Positions 33,699 through 44,092 of a stretch of 64,000 nucleotides of DNA are shown here, in pieces. The position numbers and the translations under genes are program-made. Under the pieces are notes generated by a model. It did no database searches, had not been told where the DNA came from, and saw only the letters and a program-made list of their open reading frames with translations. Each line of letters begins with the position of its first letter. Within the stretch, counting starts at the first letter, position 1. Origin of the DNA: UBA4744 sp963717135 (GTDB lineage: Bacteria > Actinomycetota > Acidimicrobiia > Spongiisociales > UBA4744); the NCBI GenBank assembly GCA_963717135.1, contig CAVQVN010000009.1, positions 1,054,001 to 1,118,000 of the forward strand, in the 5' to 3' direction.

Positions 33699-35132
33699 CT
33701 ATTGCCCCAGCAGGCTCTCGAAGGCGGCGGCGAACTGCTCGAACGGCTGGGCGCCCTCGATGACCGAGGCCCGGCCGTCGAACAGCACCACGAAAGTGGG
33801 GGTGGAGCCGAAGATCCCCGACATGTCGTAGAGGTCGTCCACCACCCGCTCCAAAGCGGCGCGGCTCCCTACACATGCTGCGAACGCCTGCTCATCTAGT
33901 CCCAGCTCCCCCGCCAGACCGTTCAGGACCGCATCGGGTGGGTCGATCGCCCAGGCGTCGACCGTGCCGAACAGCAGGTCGTGCATCTCCCAGAACGCAC
34001 CCTGGTCACCGGCGCACTCTGCCGCAGCTGCCGCGGCGAGGGCTTGAGGGTGACTCTGCAACGGTAAGTGCTTGAACACCCACATGACTTCACCGATGTC
34101 CACGTAGGCCTCGTCGAGCGCCGGTTGGGTTTCCAGGGCGTGGCGCTGACAGAAGGGACATTGGAAGTCGGAAACCTCAATCACCACCAGGTCGGCGTCC
34201 GGGTCGCCCCGGTAGGCGTCTCCGGCCCGGGTGTAGCCGGGACGGTCGGGGTCGGGCGCCAGCCCTTCCGCATTGGCCCAGAAGGGAAGGTCGGGAGCGT
34301 CGTCGGGCTGATCGGCGGCGACCGGGGCTTCCCCGGCGATCACCGCCTCGATGGTGGCCACAAACGTCTCGACCGGTTGGGCGCCGACCAGCTCAAAGGT
34401 CTCGTCGGTGCGGTTGTTGACGATGTGGAAGCTGGGAGTACCGGAGAAACCCAATTGGCGGCCCTGGGCAACCCGCTGCTCGACGATGGGCACGGTCCGG
34501 CCCGAGTCCATGCAGACCCGGTATGCGTCCAGGTCGGCTCCAACCCCTTCGGCCAGCCCGGCCAGGTAGTCGCCGTTGTCGGTGAGGGACGCCCACTCCC
34601 CCTGGTTCCCGAACAGCTCATCGTGCATGGCCCAGAACAGAGCGGCGCCTTGCTCGGCGACACACAGGGCGGCGGCGTGCCCGGAAGGGGCGGTGGGGTG
34701 CAGTTCGGCGAGCGGGAAGTCCCGGAACACGAAGTTGACCTGCCCGTCCAGCCCGTACTGCTCCAGCAGCCGGGGGGTGGTCTGGTTGAAGTGGCGGCCG
34801 CAGAAGGGGCAGAGGTAGTCCGAGAACTCGACCAGCGTCACCGGGGCGTCCGGGTCGCCCAGATAGGGGTATCCGTCGTCGGTGAACCCGACCGGGAACC
34901 CCAGATAGGTGCCGTCGGCTTCGGTCGGGGCGGGATCGGTAGTGCCGGTTGCATTGTCGCCGGGACCGTCAGAGCAGGTCCCGGCCGCCACGCAGTCGAC
35001 CGTAGTGGAGGTCGGGTCGGTTGTGGTGGCCGTGGTTCCGGCCGAATCGGATGCGCAGGCAGCCAGGAGAACGACGAGGGCGAGCAATAGAGCGACCAGT
35101 CGCGTTCGCTGCCGAGAAGTGTGCACAAGCAT
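33699..35132 (-). CDS. Lipoprotein with two tandem DsbA-like thioredoxin domains
   Basis: 477 residues. Lipoprotein signal LLAAC (C26), then a Thr-rich linker to about residue 72, then two DsbA/thioredoxin_4 domains (about 82-268 and 302-477). Each has a CPFC redox site (C108/C111 and C325/C328) and a cis-Pro loop (GTPSF near 231, STPTF in the second). Single-domain forms are usual; the tandem copy on one polypeptide is less common. Likely an extracytoplasmic thiol oxidase/isomerase, possibly aiding cytochrome c or secreted-protein maturation. Confidence 0.9.
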   Translation of the reverse strand: MLVHTSRQRTRLVALLLALVVLLAACASDSAGTTATTTDPTSTTVDCVAAGTCSDGPGDNATGTTDPAPTEADGTYLGFPVGFTDDGYPYLGDPDAPVTLVEFSDYLCPFCGRHFNQTTPRLLEQYGLDGQVNFVFRDFPLAELHPTAPSGHAAALCVAEQGAALFWAMHDELFGNQGEWASLTDNGDYLAGLAEGVGADLDAYRVCMDSGRTVPIVEQRVAQGRQLGFSGTPSFHIVNNRTDETFELVGAQPVETFVATIEAVIAGEAPVAADQPDDAPDLPFWANAEGLAPDPDRPGYTRAGDAYRGDPDADLVVIEVSDFQCPFCQRHALETQPALDEAYVDIGEVMWVFKHLPLQSHPQALAAAAAAECAGDQGAFWEMHDLLFGTVDAWAIDPPDAVLNGLAGELGLDEQAFAACVGSRAALERVVDDLYDMSGIFGSTPTFVVLFDGRASVIEGAQPFEQFAAAFESLLGQ

Positions 35133-35380
35133 GGAAGTAGCCTACGGCCTGTGGATCGATCCGCCAGTGGGACTGCCGCCTGGGAACTGTCCGTCGAGTC
35201 TGAGCCGCGCATCTAGAGGCGGGCAGCAGCACCATAGAGAAACCTTGCCCGGGCTCCGCCGCTTCGGTGGGTTCCCTTTCCAGGGGACTTATCAGCTCCG
35301 TGTCCGCCAAATCCGTGGCAATGCGGCTCGGGGAAGTTAGCTTCAGTTCTCGGTTGGCAACTGCCGATAAATGAAGTGTC

Positions 35381-36148
35381 ATGATCGCCAATACGGTGCA
35401 ACCGATCACCACTCGGCCGACCGGCCCGATCTCCCCACCCACCGAAGTCCTGGCGCCGGCCGCCTACTGGATACGGGACGAAGAACACACCTGGGCGCCC
35501 ACTCCTTACCGGCTGGAAGATGATCGCCTGGTGTGGGGTCCGTTGTGGAGGTTCCGGGCGTTCCCGGTGCCGCCCCGGGTCTATCTGCACGAGCTGCGGC
35601 GCCTCGACCTCAAAGATGGACACCAGTTGCTCGACTTCTGCAACCAGTTCGGCGCCCTGGGAGTCCAGTCCGACCCCGGCACTTTCCTGCACCTCGAGGA
35701 GATCCGCCATCCCGCCGCCCTGCTCCGTACCTTGACGTCGATCTATCACCTGCACGAAACGGGACACCTCACCGACGAGGGCATCCGGGATTGGGAGTGG
35801 GACTCGGAGTGGGTTGATCCGCCGGGGGATGCCGTCGCCGCCCACTCGTTCTTCACCACGGAGATGAACCGGCTCCTGAATGTGGTCACCCCGATGGTCG
35901 GGTTCGGCAACAACAAGCAGAGCCCCTACACCCTGGCCGACGTTCTCGTCATCCAACTCTTCAACGACATCGCCGACGAAGTCGCCTACAAGACGTGCGC
36001 CAACGAGACCTGCCGGGGGCTGTTCGTCCATCAGATCAACCGCAAAACCAAGCGCTCCTCCCGGGCCGACGGCACCCGCTTCTGCTCGCCGCGCTGCTCG
36101 CGGGCTCAGGCCCAGCGGGCCTACCGGCGGCGCCGCAACGGCCACTAG
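35381..36148 (+). CDS. CGNR-type zinc-finger protein (ABATE-like)
   Basis: 255 residues. The C-terminal zinc-ribbon C-ANETC-RGLFVHQ...RFCSPRCSRAQAQRAYRRRR (about 207-252) matches the CGNR treble-clef finger, with SRAQ replacing CGNR-like residues. The N-terminal domain is an unrecognised helical region with LLDFCNQFGALG, as in ABATE proteins, which are thought to be stress-related transcription factors. Target genes unknown. Confidence 0.75.
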   Translation: MIANTVQPITTRPTGPISPPTEVLAPAAYWIRDEEHTWAPTPYRLEDDRLVWGPLWRFRAFPVPPRVYLHELRRLDLKDGHQLLDFCNQFGALGVQSDPGTFLHLEEIRHPAALLRTLTSIYHLHETGHLTDEGIRDWEWDSEWVDPPGDAVAAHSFFTTEMNRLLNVVTPMVGFGNNKQSPYTLADVLVIQLFNDIADEVAYKTCANETCRGLFVHQINRKTKRSSRADGTRFCSPRCSRAQAQRAYRRRRNGH

Positions 36149-36201
36149 ACCCAAAAGCCTGGAGAAGCAAGACCGACCGCAGTCCAATATTCTGGACGCT
36201 C

Positions 36202-37143
36202 ATGACGCCTATCGATATCGAGAACGCGCTCCGTGCGGCCGGACTACGCCCGACCTCCGTAACCGGTCTCGACGAAGTCGGGGACGGGTGGGAATGTCGC
36301 GTGTTTCGTGTTTCGCGGCCGGGAGTGGTCGATGTTGCTCTCCGCCTGTATACGGGCGACCCTTCGGGCGGAACCATGCGGGCCGAGATTGCCGCCTATC
36401 TCGCCCTCGCGGAGGTGGACTATCCGGCTCCCCGGCTGGTGGCGAAGTACATGGATCTCGACCCGCTGGGAGCACCCTTCGTACTGATCGAATGGCTCGA
36501 CGGCCCGAGCGCCGAATCTCTGGGGACCTCTCCAGAAGGGCTCGACCTCCTGACAGAGTTGGCCGTCCGACTGCACGACATCAAGCCCGACATGGACCTC
36601 GTGGCCCGCCATGGAGTTCCGGTTCGCACGAACCAGGATCTGATCACCGGCCGGTTGAGGCTGCTCGATCACCGCAACCTGGAAGGCTTCCGTCCGGTGC
36701 TGCGATGGCTGGCCGATCAGGTTCAGGGAATCGGGGCCGTCCCGCTCTCATATGTTCACATGGATCTCCACCCGCGCAACGTGATCCTGACACCACGAGG
36801 GCCGGTGGTGTTCGACTGGGGCTCATTCGCAGTGACCGACCCGCGTTCCGATCTCGCCTGGTCGCTTCTCCTGGCGGAGACCTACCTAGGCCGGGATTCG
36901 GCAGATCACATCCTCTCTACCTACCGGAGGTCCCGGCCCAAGGGACTCGATGATCTTTACTTCTTCGAGGTGTCCGCCGTCTGGCGACGGTTTGCCACAA
37001 TCATCGGGATGCTTCGCGAAGACCTTCCACCCGGGGTGAGGGATCAGGTGGTCGATGGGATCCGCCTCCTCGAACCCGCCTACCGGAGCTTGACAGAAGT
37101 CACCGGCCTCACGATCGGAGAGGTAGAAAGCCTCTACGGCTAA
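36202..37143 (+). CDS. Aminoglycoside phosphotransferase (APH)-fold kinase
   Basis: 313 residues from the ATG at 36202; the frame is open upstream through the CGNR gene in another reading frame. Catalytic loop YVHMDLHPRN (D188) and metal-binding VFDWGSF (D205); the N-terminal lobe has the ATP-site segment FVLIEWLDGP (about 93-102). The family phosphorylates small molecules such as homoserine, choline or antibiotics; the substrate cannot be predicted. -10 TATTCT ends 8 nt before the ATG, so it is probably leaderless. Confidence 0.85.
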   Translation: MTPIDIENALRAAGLRPTSVTGLDEVGDGWECRVFRVSRPGVVDVALRLYTGDPSGGTMRAEIAAYLALAEVDYPAPRLVAKYMDLDPLGAPFVLIEWLDGPSAESLGTSPEGLDLLTELAVRLHDIKPDMDLVARHGVPVRTNQDLITGRLRLLDHRNLEGFRPVLRWLADQVQGIGAVPLSYVHMDLHPRNVILTPRGPVVFDWGSFAVTDPRSDLAWSLLLAETYLGRDSADHILSTYRRSRPKGLDDLYFFEVSAVWRRFATIIGMLREDLPPGVRDQVVDGIRLLEPAYRSLTEVTGLTIGEVESLYG

Positions 37144-37211
37144 CCGTGATAATCGGAAAGGCCGTCAGCGTCTGCTCCCCCTCCGACCTCTGTGCGTCGG
37201 CCAACCCCGGG

Positions 37212-37706
37212 TCAGGCGTGCAACGTCCGGTGAGTGTCTGGCTCCCAGTGATGGGCGAGCCTGACCAGAACCCGCTCCCAGGCGTCGTTGAAGTAGGCCA
37301 TGTAGGTGTCCCAGTCCGTTCCCTCCAGGAAGCCGGTGTGGACCAGTCGAACCCTGGTAGAGCCGTCCTCCAGGTCGGAAAACGTGAGAACCACCCAGGT
37401 GTGCGACTCCCGGAGGGGATGGTCGGGGGTGGCGTTCCAGGTGAAGGACAGCATCTCGCCGGGGACGTAGCCGAGGAAGCGGCATCCTTCCGAACCCTGC
37501 CGGCCCGCAGGAGCGTCCGAGAGGAACAGAAGCTCGAAGGGGCCGCCGATCCGCAATTCGATTCGGGCGTCGGGCGGACCCCACCAACTGTCGATGCCTT
37601 CCTTGGTTGTCCAGGCGGACCACACCTTCATCGAAGGCGCGTTGACGATGACCTCTTTGACCAATGAGCGGATGTCCGCGCCGGTGCCGGCTACCCAGTT
37701 CTGCAT
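37212..37706 (-). CDS. SRPBCC/AHSA1-family protein
   Basis: 164 residues with the AHSA1 pattern (VIVNAPSMKVWSAWTTKEGIDSWWGPPDARIELRIGGPFEL and the C-terminal GWxxxL-type helix). Typical partner of ArsR regulators in actinobacteria. It is 16 bp downstream of the ArsR-SRPBCC fusion gene and likely co-transcribed with it. Ligand unknown. Confidence 0.85.
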   Translation of the reverse strand: MQNWVAGTGADIRSLVKEVIVNAPSMKVWSAWTTKEGIDSWWGPPDARIELRIGGPFELLFLSDAPAGRQGSEGCRFLGYVPGEMLSFTWNATPDHPLRESHTWVVLTFSDLEDGSTRVRLVHTGFLEGTDWDTYMAYFNDAWERVLVRLAHHWEPDTHRTLHA

Positions 37707-37722
37707 TTACGGTTTCCTTTTC

Positions 37723-38481
37723 TCAGTACGGAAGGGGGAGCGACTTGCCGGTTTCGACGAAGGTCTTGAGGCCGGAGAGGATGTAGGGGAAACCGCCGGT
37801 GAAGTCCTCGTAGGTCTTGGACCCGGGCAGCACATCGTGCATCTCGACCGTCAGCTTGGTGGCGCCGTTGATCTCTTCGAGCAGCCACACCTCACGGGCC
37901 GGGCCCTCTTCTTCGAGATCGTCGTCCCAGTGGGCGTGAAAAGTCATCTCGAGACGATGGGGAGCGTCGATCGCCACCACCTTTCCATCGGCCACCAGCG
38001 ACCCATCGCCGCCGAGGTAACGCACGTCGGCGCCGGGTTCCCAGGTCGATTCGACCCGGGTTCCGTAGTAGTACTTCTGCGTCTGCTCTCCGTCGACGAT
38101 CGCTTGCCAGACGGTGGCCGGAGCGGCGTTGATGAAGAGTTCGTAGACGTGGACGGGTGCTGGCATGATTCCTCCCTCGACTTGGGCCTTCAGCCGGGTC
38201 AGACGACCCACCGTCGGCTCGGTGAATTTGCTGATCCACCGATCGTGGATCATCCGGATGGGCACCGGGTTGAGATAGTGCAGCTTGGTCCGACCCTGCC
38301 GGCGGGTCGTGATCAAACCCGACTGCTCGAGCACCCCGAGATGGTTCATCACCCCGAAGCGGGTCATCTCCGGCAGGTAGGCGCACAACTCGCCGAGGGT
38401 CTGACCGTCTCGCGCAAACAATTCGTCGAGCAGACGACGCCGACCCGGATCGTTGAGGGCCTTGAACACAGCATCCATCAC
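37723..38481 (-). CDS. ArsR helix-turn-helix fused to an SRPBCC/AHSA1 domain
   Basis: 252 residues: ArsR winged helix (about 1-90; FGVMNHLGVLEQSGLITTRRQGRTKLHYLNP) joined by a short linker to an SRPBCC domain (about 108-245; VHVYELFINAAPATVWQAIVDGEQTQKYYYG). The fusion suggests a one-component sensor in which the START-like domain binds the effector. The start is the GTG at 38481 or ATG at 38478; the predicted transcription start coincides with it. Confidence 0.88.
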   Translation of the reverse strand: MMDAVFKALNDPGRRRLLDELFARDGQTLGELCAYLPEMTRFGVMNHLGVLEQSGLITTRRQGRTKLHYLNPVPIRMIHDRWISKFTEPTVGRLTRLKAQVEGGIMPAPVHVYELFINAAPATVWQAIVDGEQTQKYYYGTRVESTWEPGADVRYLGGDGSLVADGKVVAIDAPHRLEMTFHAHWDDDLEEEGPAREVWLLEEINGATKLTVEMHDVLPGSKTYEDFTGGFPYILSGLKTFVETGKSLPLPY

Positions 38482-38486
38482 CGTCG

Positions 38487-38516
38487 ATAATATGTGAGAA
38501 TTTACTCACCTGTCAA
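38487..38516 (-). promoter_or_regulatory. ArsR-SRPBCC promoter with operator
   Basis: Minus strand: -35 TTGACA (perfect, 38511-38516) and -10 TATTAT (38487-38492), 18 bp apart. A palindrome GTGAG-N6-CTCAC (38494-38509) fills the spacer, so binding would block RNA polymerase. The predicted start site falls on the first codon (leaderless). Confidence 0.75.
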
Positions 38517-38567
38517 GCGAAAAGAAGAGGCCGCCCGGGGACGACCCCTTCCGTGATCTGTTGTGCG

Positions 38568-38879
38568 TCAGGCCATTGCCGCGATGTGCTGGAGGATGTC
38601 GGCACCCATCTTGATGCCATCATCCGCCGAGATGGCGGGCAGCATCATGATGTCGAAATACTCGCCCCAGTACAGCTCGATCTCCAGCATCGGGCCCAGG
38701 TCGGTCATCTCATATCCGGCCACCACCGCCGGGGTCCTGTCGCTCGCCCCGCTCGGCCAGTACTCAAACAGCATGTTGGCGCCTTCGGGCTCCTTGTAGT
38801 TGAAGCGCCGGCCGAGGCACTCCATCACCTTCTCGTGCGAAATACTCGGCTTCCAATAGAACAAACCAATCATCGTCAT
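38568..38879 (-). CDS. DUF3303-like small protein
   Basis: 103 residues from the ATG preceded by AAGGGAT. It contains MIGLFYWKPSISHEKVMECLGRRFNYKEPEG and YWPSGASDRTPAVVAGYEMTDLGPMLEIELYWGEYFDI, resembling DUF3303 ferredoxin-fold dimers. Function unknown. Confidence 0.68.
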   Translation of the reverse strand: MTMIGLFYWKPSISHEKVMECLGRRFNYKEPEGANMLFEYWPSGASDRTPAVVAGYEMTDLGPMLEIELYWGEYFDIMMLPAISADDGIKMGADILQHIAAMA

Positions 38880-39007
38880 AGTGGGTATCCCTTCCCTGAG
38901 TTCCGCAGGACCAGATCGAGTCGCCGACGGCCCCCTTTCGTCGCTTCTCGCATCATCGCGCCGGAGCACCGGGAGCAGCTACCCACCAGAATCTGGGACG
39001 GCCGAGC

Positions 39008-40360
39008 CTAGAGATCTTCCTCATCGAACGGGAGCTGCAGGGTTTCCGGGTCGAAGGGCTCGCCTATCTCGTCCTCCGGCCACTCCTCGATGGCCGGCAG
39101 TTCGGCGGCCTGCACCACCTGAGCTTCCTCCGTTGGCCGGCGGTGTTTCCCCCCCGGCCACAAGGCCCAGTCGTAACGGCCCCGGGCCCCCGCCAGGCCC
39201 AGCGTCCAGGCCCCCAGCCCCAGCACGGCCAACAGCACGGTTACGAACACCCGGACGGCGGGCACGAGCAGGATCAATACCCAGACCAACACCCCGATCA
39301 GGTAGCCGAAGAGCGCCGAGCGGCGGCGTCGGGTGAGTTTCGACCCCAGGGCGGTCAGGACCGGCACCGGGGAGACCAGCAGGCCGAACAGCAGCATCCC
39401 CAGGAGCAGCACTCCAATCGGCAGGCCGATCACTGCCGAAGGCAAGGCGAGTTCGGGAGACGAGTCGATCACCTGGACGACGACGATGACGAACAAGGCG
39501 AGCGGAACCACCAGGATCAAGAACCCCACCACCAGAGAAAGGAACGTGCGGGTCTGAACGCTTTCGACTGCCATTTGGAGGGTGCGGGGCATCAGCCAGA
39601 ACAGCAGGAACCCGAGACCGGTGATCGCAATGACTACCAGCACCCAGGTCAGGGTGAAGATCGCCTGGACCCGGACATTGGGGGTTACCGGATCCCGCCG
39701 GGTGAGCGCTCTCCCCACTTCCACGTCCGCAGCAATGTCGGCTTCCTGACCGGACCGGTACCCGAGGCTGCCCTCGATACGGGTCCCTGCCAGCACCTCG
39801 AGTTCCCGGACGGTGATCTCGATGTCTCGCTCGACGACGCCGCCGATCCGGGCGTTGTCGAACACCCGACCGAGGATGTCCCTCCCCACCCGGGCCCGCA
39901 CATCAAGGGACAGAGTCCAGGCCTGCACGTCCCGCCCGACCGTGCCGGTGATGACCGTCGACCGGGCCCCGGTGAAGACATCGACTCCTACCTCGCCTTC
40001 CACCCGCACCACGTCGGCGGCCACCCGCAACGACCCCCCGACGGTGCCGGTGACCACCACCAACGGGGAGTAACCCAGCACATCGCCTTCGACGGTTCCG
40101 CTGATCTCCAACTTCTGAAAGGCGGCAACCACGAGATCACCTTTGACGGCCCCTTCGATCAGGACTTGATTGCCGCCCGCGTAGAGGTCTTCGTCGACGA
40201 CGTCGCCCTCCCGAACCAGCACCGTGGCCGCCGCCGCCCGCTCGGCCAGAATGGTGGGTCGGTCGATGGCCTGAGCTGGTTCGGCCAAAGACAACAGGGA
40301 CAAGATGGCCAGCATCAGAATGGTGAGAGCAGTGGCGGTCCGGCACTTGGTGGTGATCAC
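39008..40360 (-). CDS. Polymer-forming (bactofilin-like) domain membrane protein
   Basis: 450 residues: signal peptide (1-31), then a right-handed beta-helix-like polymer-forming region (about 50-200) built of short GxVxGD-type repeats (IEGAVKGDLVVAAFQKLEISGTVEGDVLGY). Four to five membrane helices follow (about 233-400), then an acidic C-terminus. This is the architecture of actinobacterial bactofilin-like envelope proteins; an outward-facing scaffold anchored in the membrane is likely. Confidence 0.8.
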   Translation of the reverse strand: MITTKCRTATALTILMLAILSLLSLAEPAQAIDRPTILAERAAAATVLVREGDVVDEDLYAGGNQVLIEGAVKGDLVVAAFQKLEISGTVEGDVLGYSPLVVVTGTVGGSLRVAADVVRVEGEVGVDVFTGARSTVITGTVGRDVQAWTLSLDVRARVGRDILGRVFDNARIGGVVERDIEITVRELEVLAGTRIEGSLGYRSGQEADIAADVEVGRALTRRDPVTPNVRVQAIFTLTWVLVVIAITGLGFLLFWLMPRTLQMAVESVQTRTFLSLVVGFLILVVPLALFVIVVVQVIDSSPELALPSAVIGLPIGVLLLGMLLFGLLVSPVPVLTALGSKLTRRRRSALFGYLIGVLVWVLILLVPAVRVFVTVLLAVLGLGAWTLGLAGARGRYDWALWPGGKHRRPTEEAQVVQAAELPAIEEWPEDEIGEPFDPETLQLPFDEEDL

Positions 40361-40376
40361 GCCCTGAGCCTAAACC

Positions 40377-40566
40377 CCCCTCCCTGCAAGGGAGGGGAAG
40401 GCTCGACCAAAGGGAGAGCCAGAGGAGGATCAGGCCTTGCCGCGAGGCCGCGCGGCGGCGCTTGACCCCCATCCCCCTCGCTACGCTCGGGTACTTCCCC
40501 CTTCCAGGGGGAAGCCAATCCCATCCCCCTCGCTCCGCTCGGGTACTTCCCCCTTCCAGGGGGAAG
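40377..40566. repeat. DUF559-associated hairpin repeats, upstream pair
   Basis: A composite element of about 138 bp (40377-40514): hairpin CCCCTCCC-N5-GGGAGGGG (40377-40397), a unique middle of about 60 bp, the block ATCCCCCTCGCTACGCTCGG, and hairpin CTTCCCCC-N5-GGGGGAAG. The last two modules are repeated at 40523-40566. Downstream copies follow the DUF559 gene, and an inverted full-length copy lies at 61356-61497. Confidence 0.85.
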
Positions 40567-40615
40567 TCGAAGCAAGGGTCTAGAAGGAACTGGGAGCAAC
40601 CCCCAATATGTCCCG

Positions 40616-40963
40616 GTGAGCTTCGTGCCTAGACCGCCGCAGGACACCGCCCGCGCTCGTCGACTTCGCCGGGAACTGACCGACGCGGAGCTGCGATTGT
40701 GGCTGCGACTTCGTGCGGGCAAACTCGGAGTGCGGTTCCGCCGGCAGGAACCCATCGGGCAATATATCGTCGACTTCGTCTGCAAGTCGTCCAACCTGGT
40801 CGTCGAAGTCGACGGCATCCAGCACGGCGGCGGTTACGACCAGGGACGCGACGACTGGTTGCGAGGTCAGGGTTACCGGGTCCTGAGGTTTCTGGACAGT
40901 GCAGTGCTGAAGAGCACCGACGACGTGGTCGAGGCAATTGTGGCAGCTCTCGCGGAGGTCTGA
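40616..40963 (+). CDS. DUF559 (Vsr/restriction-like) endonuclease-fold protein
   Basis: 115 residues. DUF559 landmarks: ELTDAELRLWLRLRAGKLGVRFRRQEPIGQYIVDFVC (Asp of the PD-(D/E)XK-like core in IVDF), LVVEVDGIQHGG (second acidic residue and Q), and YRVLRFLDSAVL. Family members are Vsr-related nucleases of unknown biological role. The start is a GTG with no obvious ribosome-binding site, so it is approximate. The gene is bracketed by the same hairpin repeats in the same orientation on both sides. Confidence 0.82.
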   Translation: MSFVPRPPQDTARARRLRRELTDAELRLWLRLRAGKLGVRFRRQEPIGQYIVDFVCKSSNLVVEVDGIQHGGGYDQGRDDWLRGQGYRVLRFLDSAVLKSTDDVVEAIVAALAEV

Positions 40964-41065
40964 CCCCCATCCCCTCGCTTCGCTCGGGTACTTCCCCCTT
41001 GCAGGGGGAAGCCAATCCCATCCCCCTCGGCTCCGCCTCGGGTACTTCCCCCTTGCAGGGGGAAG
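40964..41065. repeat. DUF559-associated hairpin repeats, downstream pair
   Basis: Two tandem units (40964-41011 and 41018-41065), each with the CTCGC...GCTCGGGTACTTCCCCC block and a CTTCCCCC-N5-GGGGGAAG hairpin. They begin at the DUF559 stop codon and end just before the nuoN stop, in direct orientation with the upstream pair. Confidence 0.85.
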
Positions 41066-41081
41066 CCATTGCAGGGGGAAG

Positions 41082-42550
41082 TTAGAACGGGAGGGCTTGG
41101 TTGACCAGGTCCAGCAGGGCGGTGGGGTAGACGCCGAAGGCGATCGTCACGGCGGTGGCGATGAGCAGGACCCAGCGCAGCGCTCCGACCGGTTCGAAAC
41201 CGGCCCGGGGGGTGCCGGGGGCCTCGGCGTAGGCCGGTTCGTGCATGTACATCAGCACGATCACCCGCAGGTAGAAGAAGAACCCGGCCACCGAAGCCAC
41301 CAGCGCCAGGATGACCAGCCACTCGAAGTCGGCTCGCCAGGCGGCGGCGAACACTCCGAACTTCCCGACGAAGCCGGCGGTCAGCGGGACGCCCGACATG
41401 GCCAGCATGAACAGCGAGAGGACCGCCGCCAGGAAGGGCGACCGCCGGGAGAGACCCTCATAATCGGACAGCGGTGAGCCGGCGGCGGTGGGCCCGGCGA
41501 CGGCGGCCACCACCGCAAACGCCCCGATCAGCTGCACGGTGTAGACGGCCAGATAGAACCACACGGCCGGCATGCCCGCCTCCCCGGCCGTCAGCCCGGT
41601 GAGGATGAACCCGGCGTGGGCCACCCCGGAGTAGGCCAGCAGGCGCCGGATGTCGCTCTGGGCGATGGCCAGCAGCGTCCCGGTGGCGATGGAAAGGGTG
41701 GCGAGGATGGCGAGACCGATGGCCCACTCGGTGTCGTAGAGCGGGAAGGCGGTGATCAAGATCCGGCCCAGCCCGGCGAAAGCGCCTACTTTGGCGCCGG
41801 AAGCCATGAACCCGACGATGCCGGCCGGGGCACCCTGATAGGTGTCGGGAGCCCACACGTGGAACGGGGCCGCGGACACTTTGAAGGCCAGCCCGGCGAT
41901 GAGGAGGGCCATGCCGATCAGCAGGACGCCCGGCTGGAGCAGCACATTCGCCTGCAGGAAGTCACCGATGTCGTAGACGGACATTCCCCCGGTGCCGGCA
42001 AACACCAGGGCCGCCCCGTAGATGAAGACCGCCGAGGCGAACGATCCCAGCAGGAAGTATTTGAGGGCCGCCTCGTCGCTCTCGGGCCGTTCCCGGGTGA
42101 TACCGGCCAGCACGTAGAGGCTGATCGAGGCGATCTCCAAGCCCATGAACATCATGATGAGGTTGGCCGACACGGCCATGAACTGGAATCCGGCAACGGC
42201 CATGAACACCAGCACGATGCCTTCGGCGCCTCTCCTGCCCAACCGCTCGACCATGCCCCAGGCGGCCGCCAGACCGAGCGCTCCCACCAGCAGCAGGATG
42301 AAGGAGGCGATCACCCCGTAACCGTCGATGACCACCATGTCGGAGAACGCCAGGAAAGGTCCCTCTTCGGCCACCCGGTCCCACTGGAACCAGGTGACCA
42401 CGGTGGTTGCCAGCATCGTGGCGGCCACCAACCAGGCGTGGACCCGGGCGGACGGTCTGCGGAACACGTCGATCATCAGCACCAGGACCGCTCCCAGGGT
42501 GAGGAGGATCTCCGGACCAACGGCCAGGTATGAGACGTTGACCAGGTCGC

Positions 42551-42554
<4 letters not shown>
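41082..42554 (-). CDS. nuoN: NADH-quinone oxidoreductase subunit N (antiporter-like)
   Basis: 490 residues, about 14 membrane helices, with the antiporter-family segment FHVWAPDTYQGAPAGIVGFMASGAKVGAF and the Lys-containing helices typical of complex I proton channels. It is the last gene of nuoA-N and overlaps nuoM by 4 bp. The hairpin repeat region begins 16 bp after its stop and could serve as terminator. Confidence 0.95.
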
Positions 42555-44092
<1,538 letters not shown>

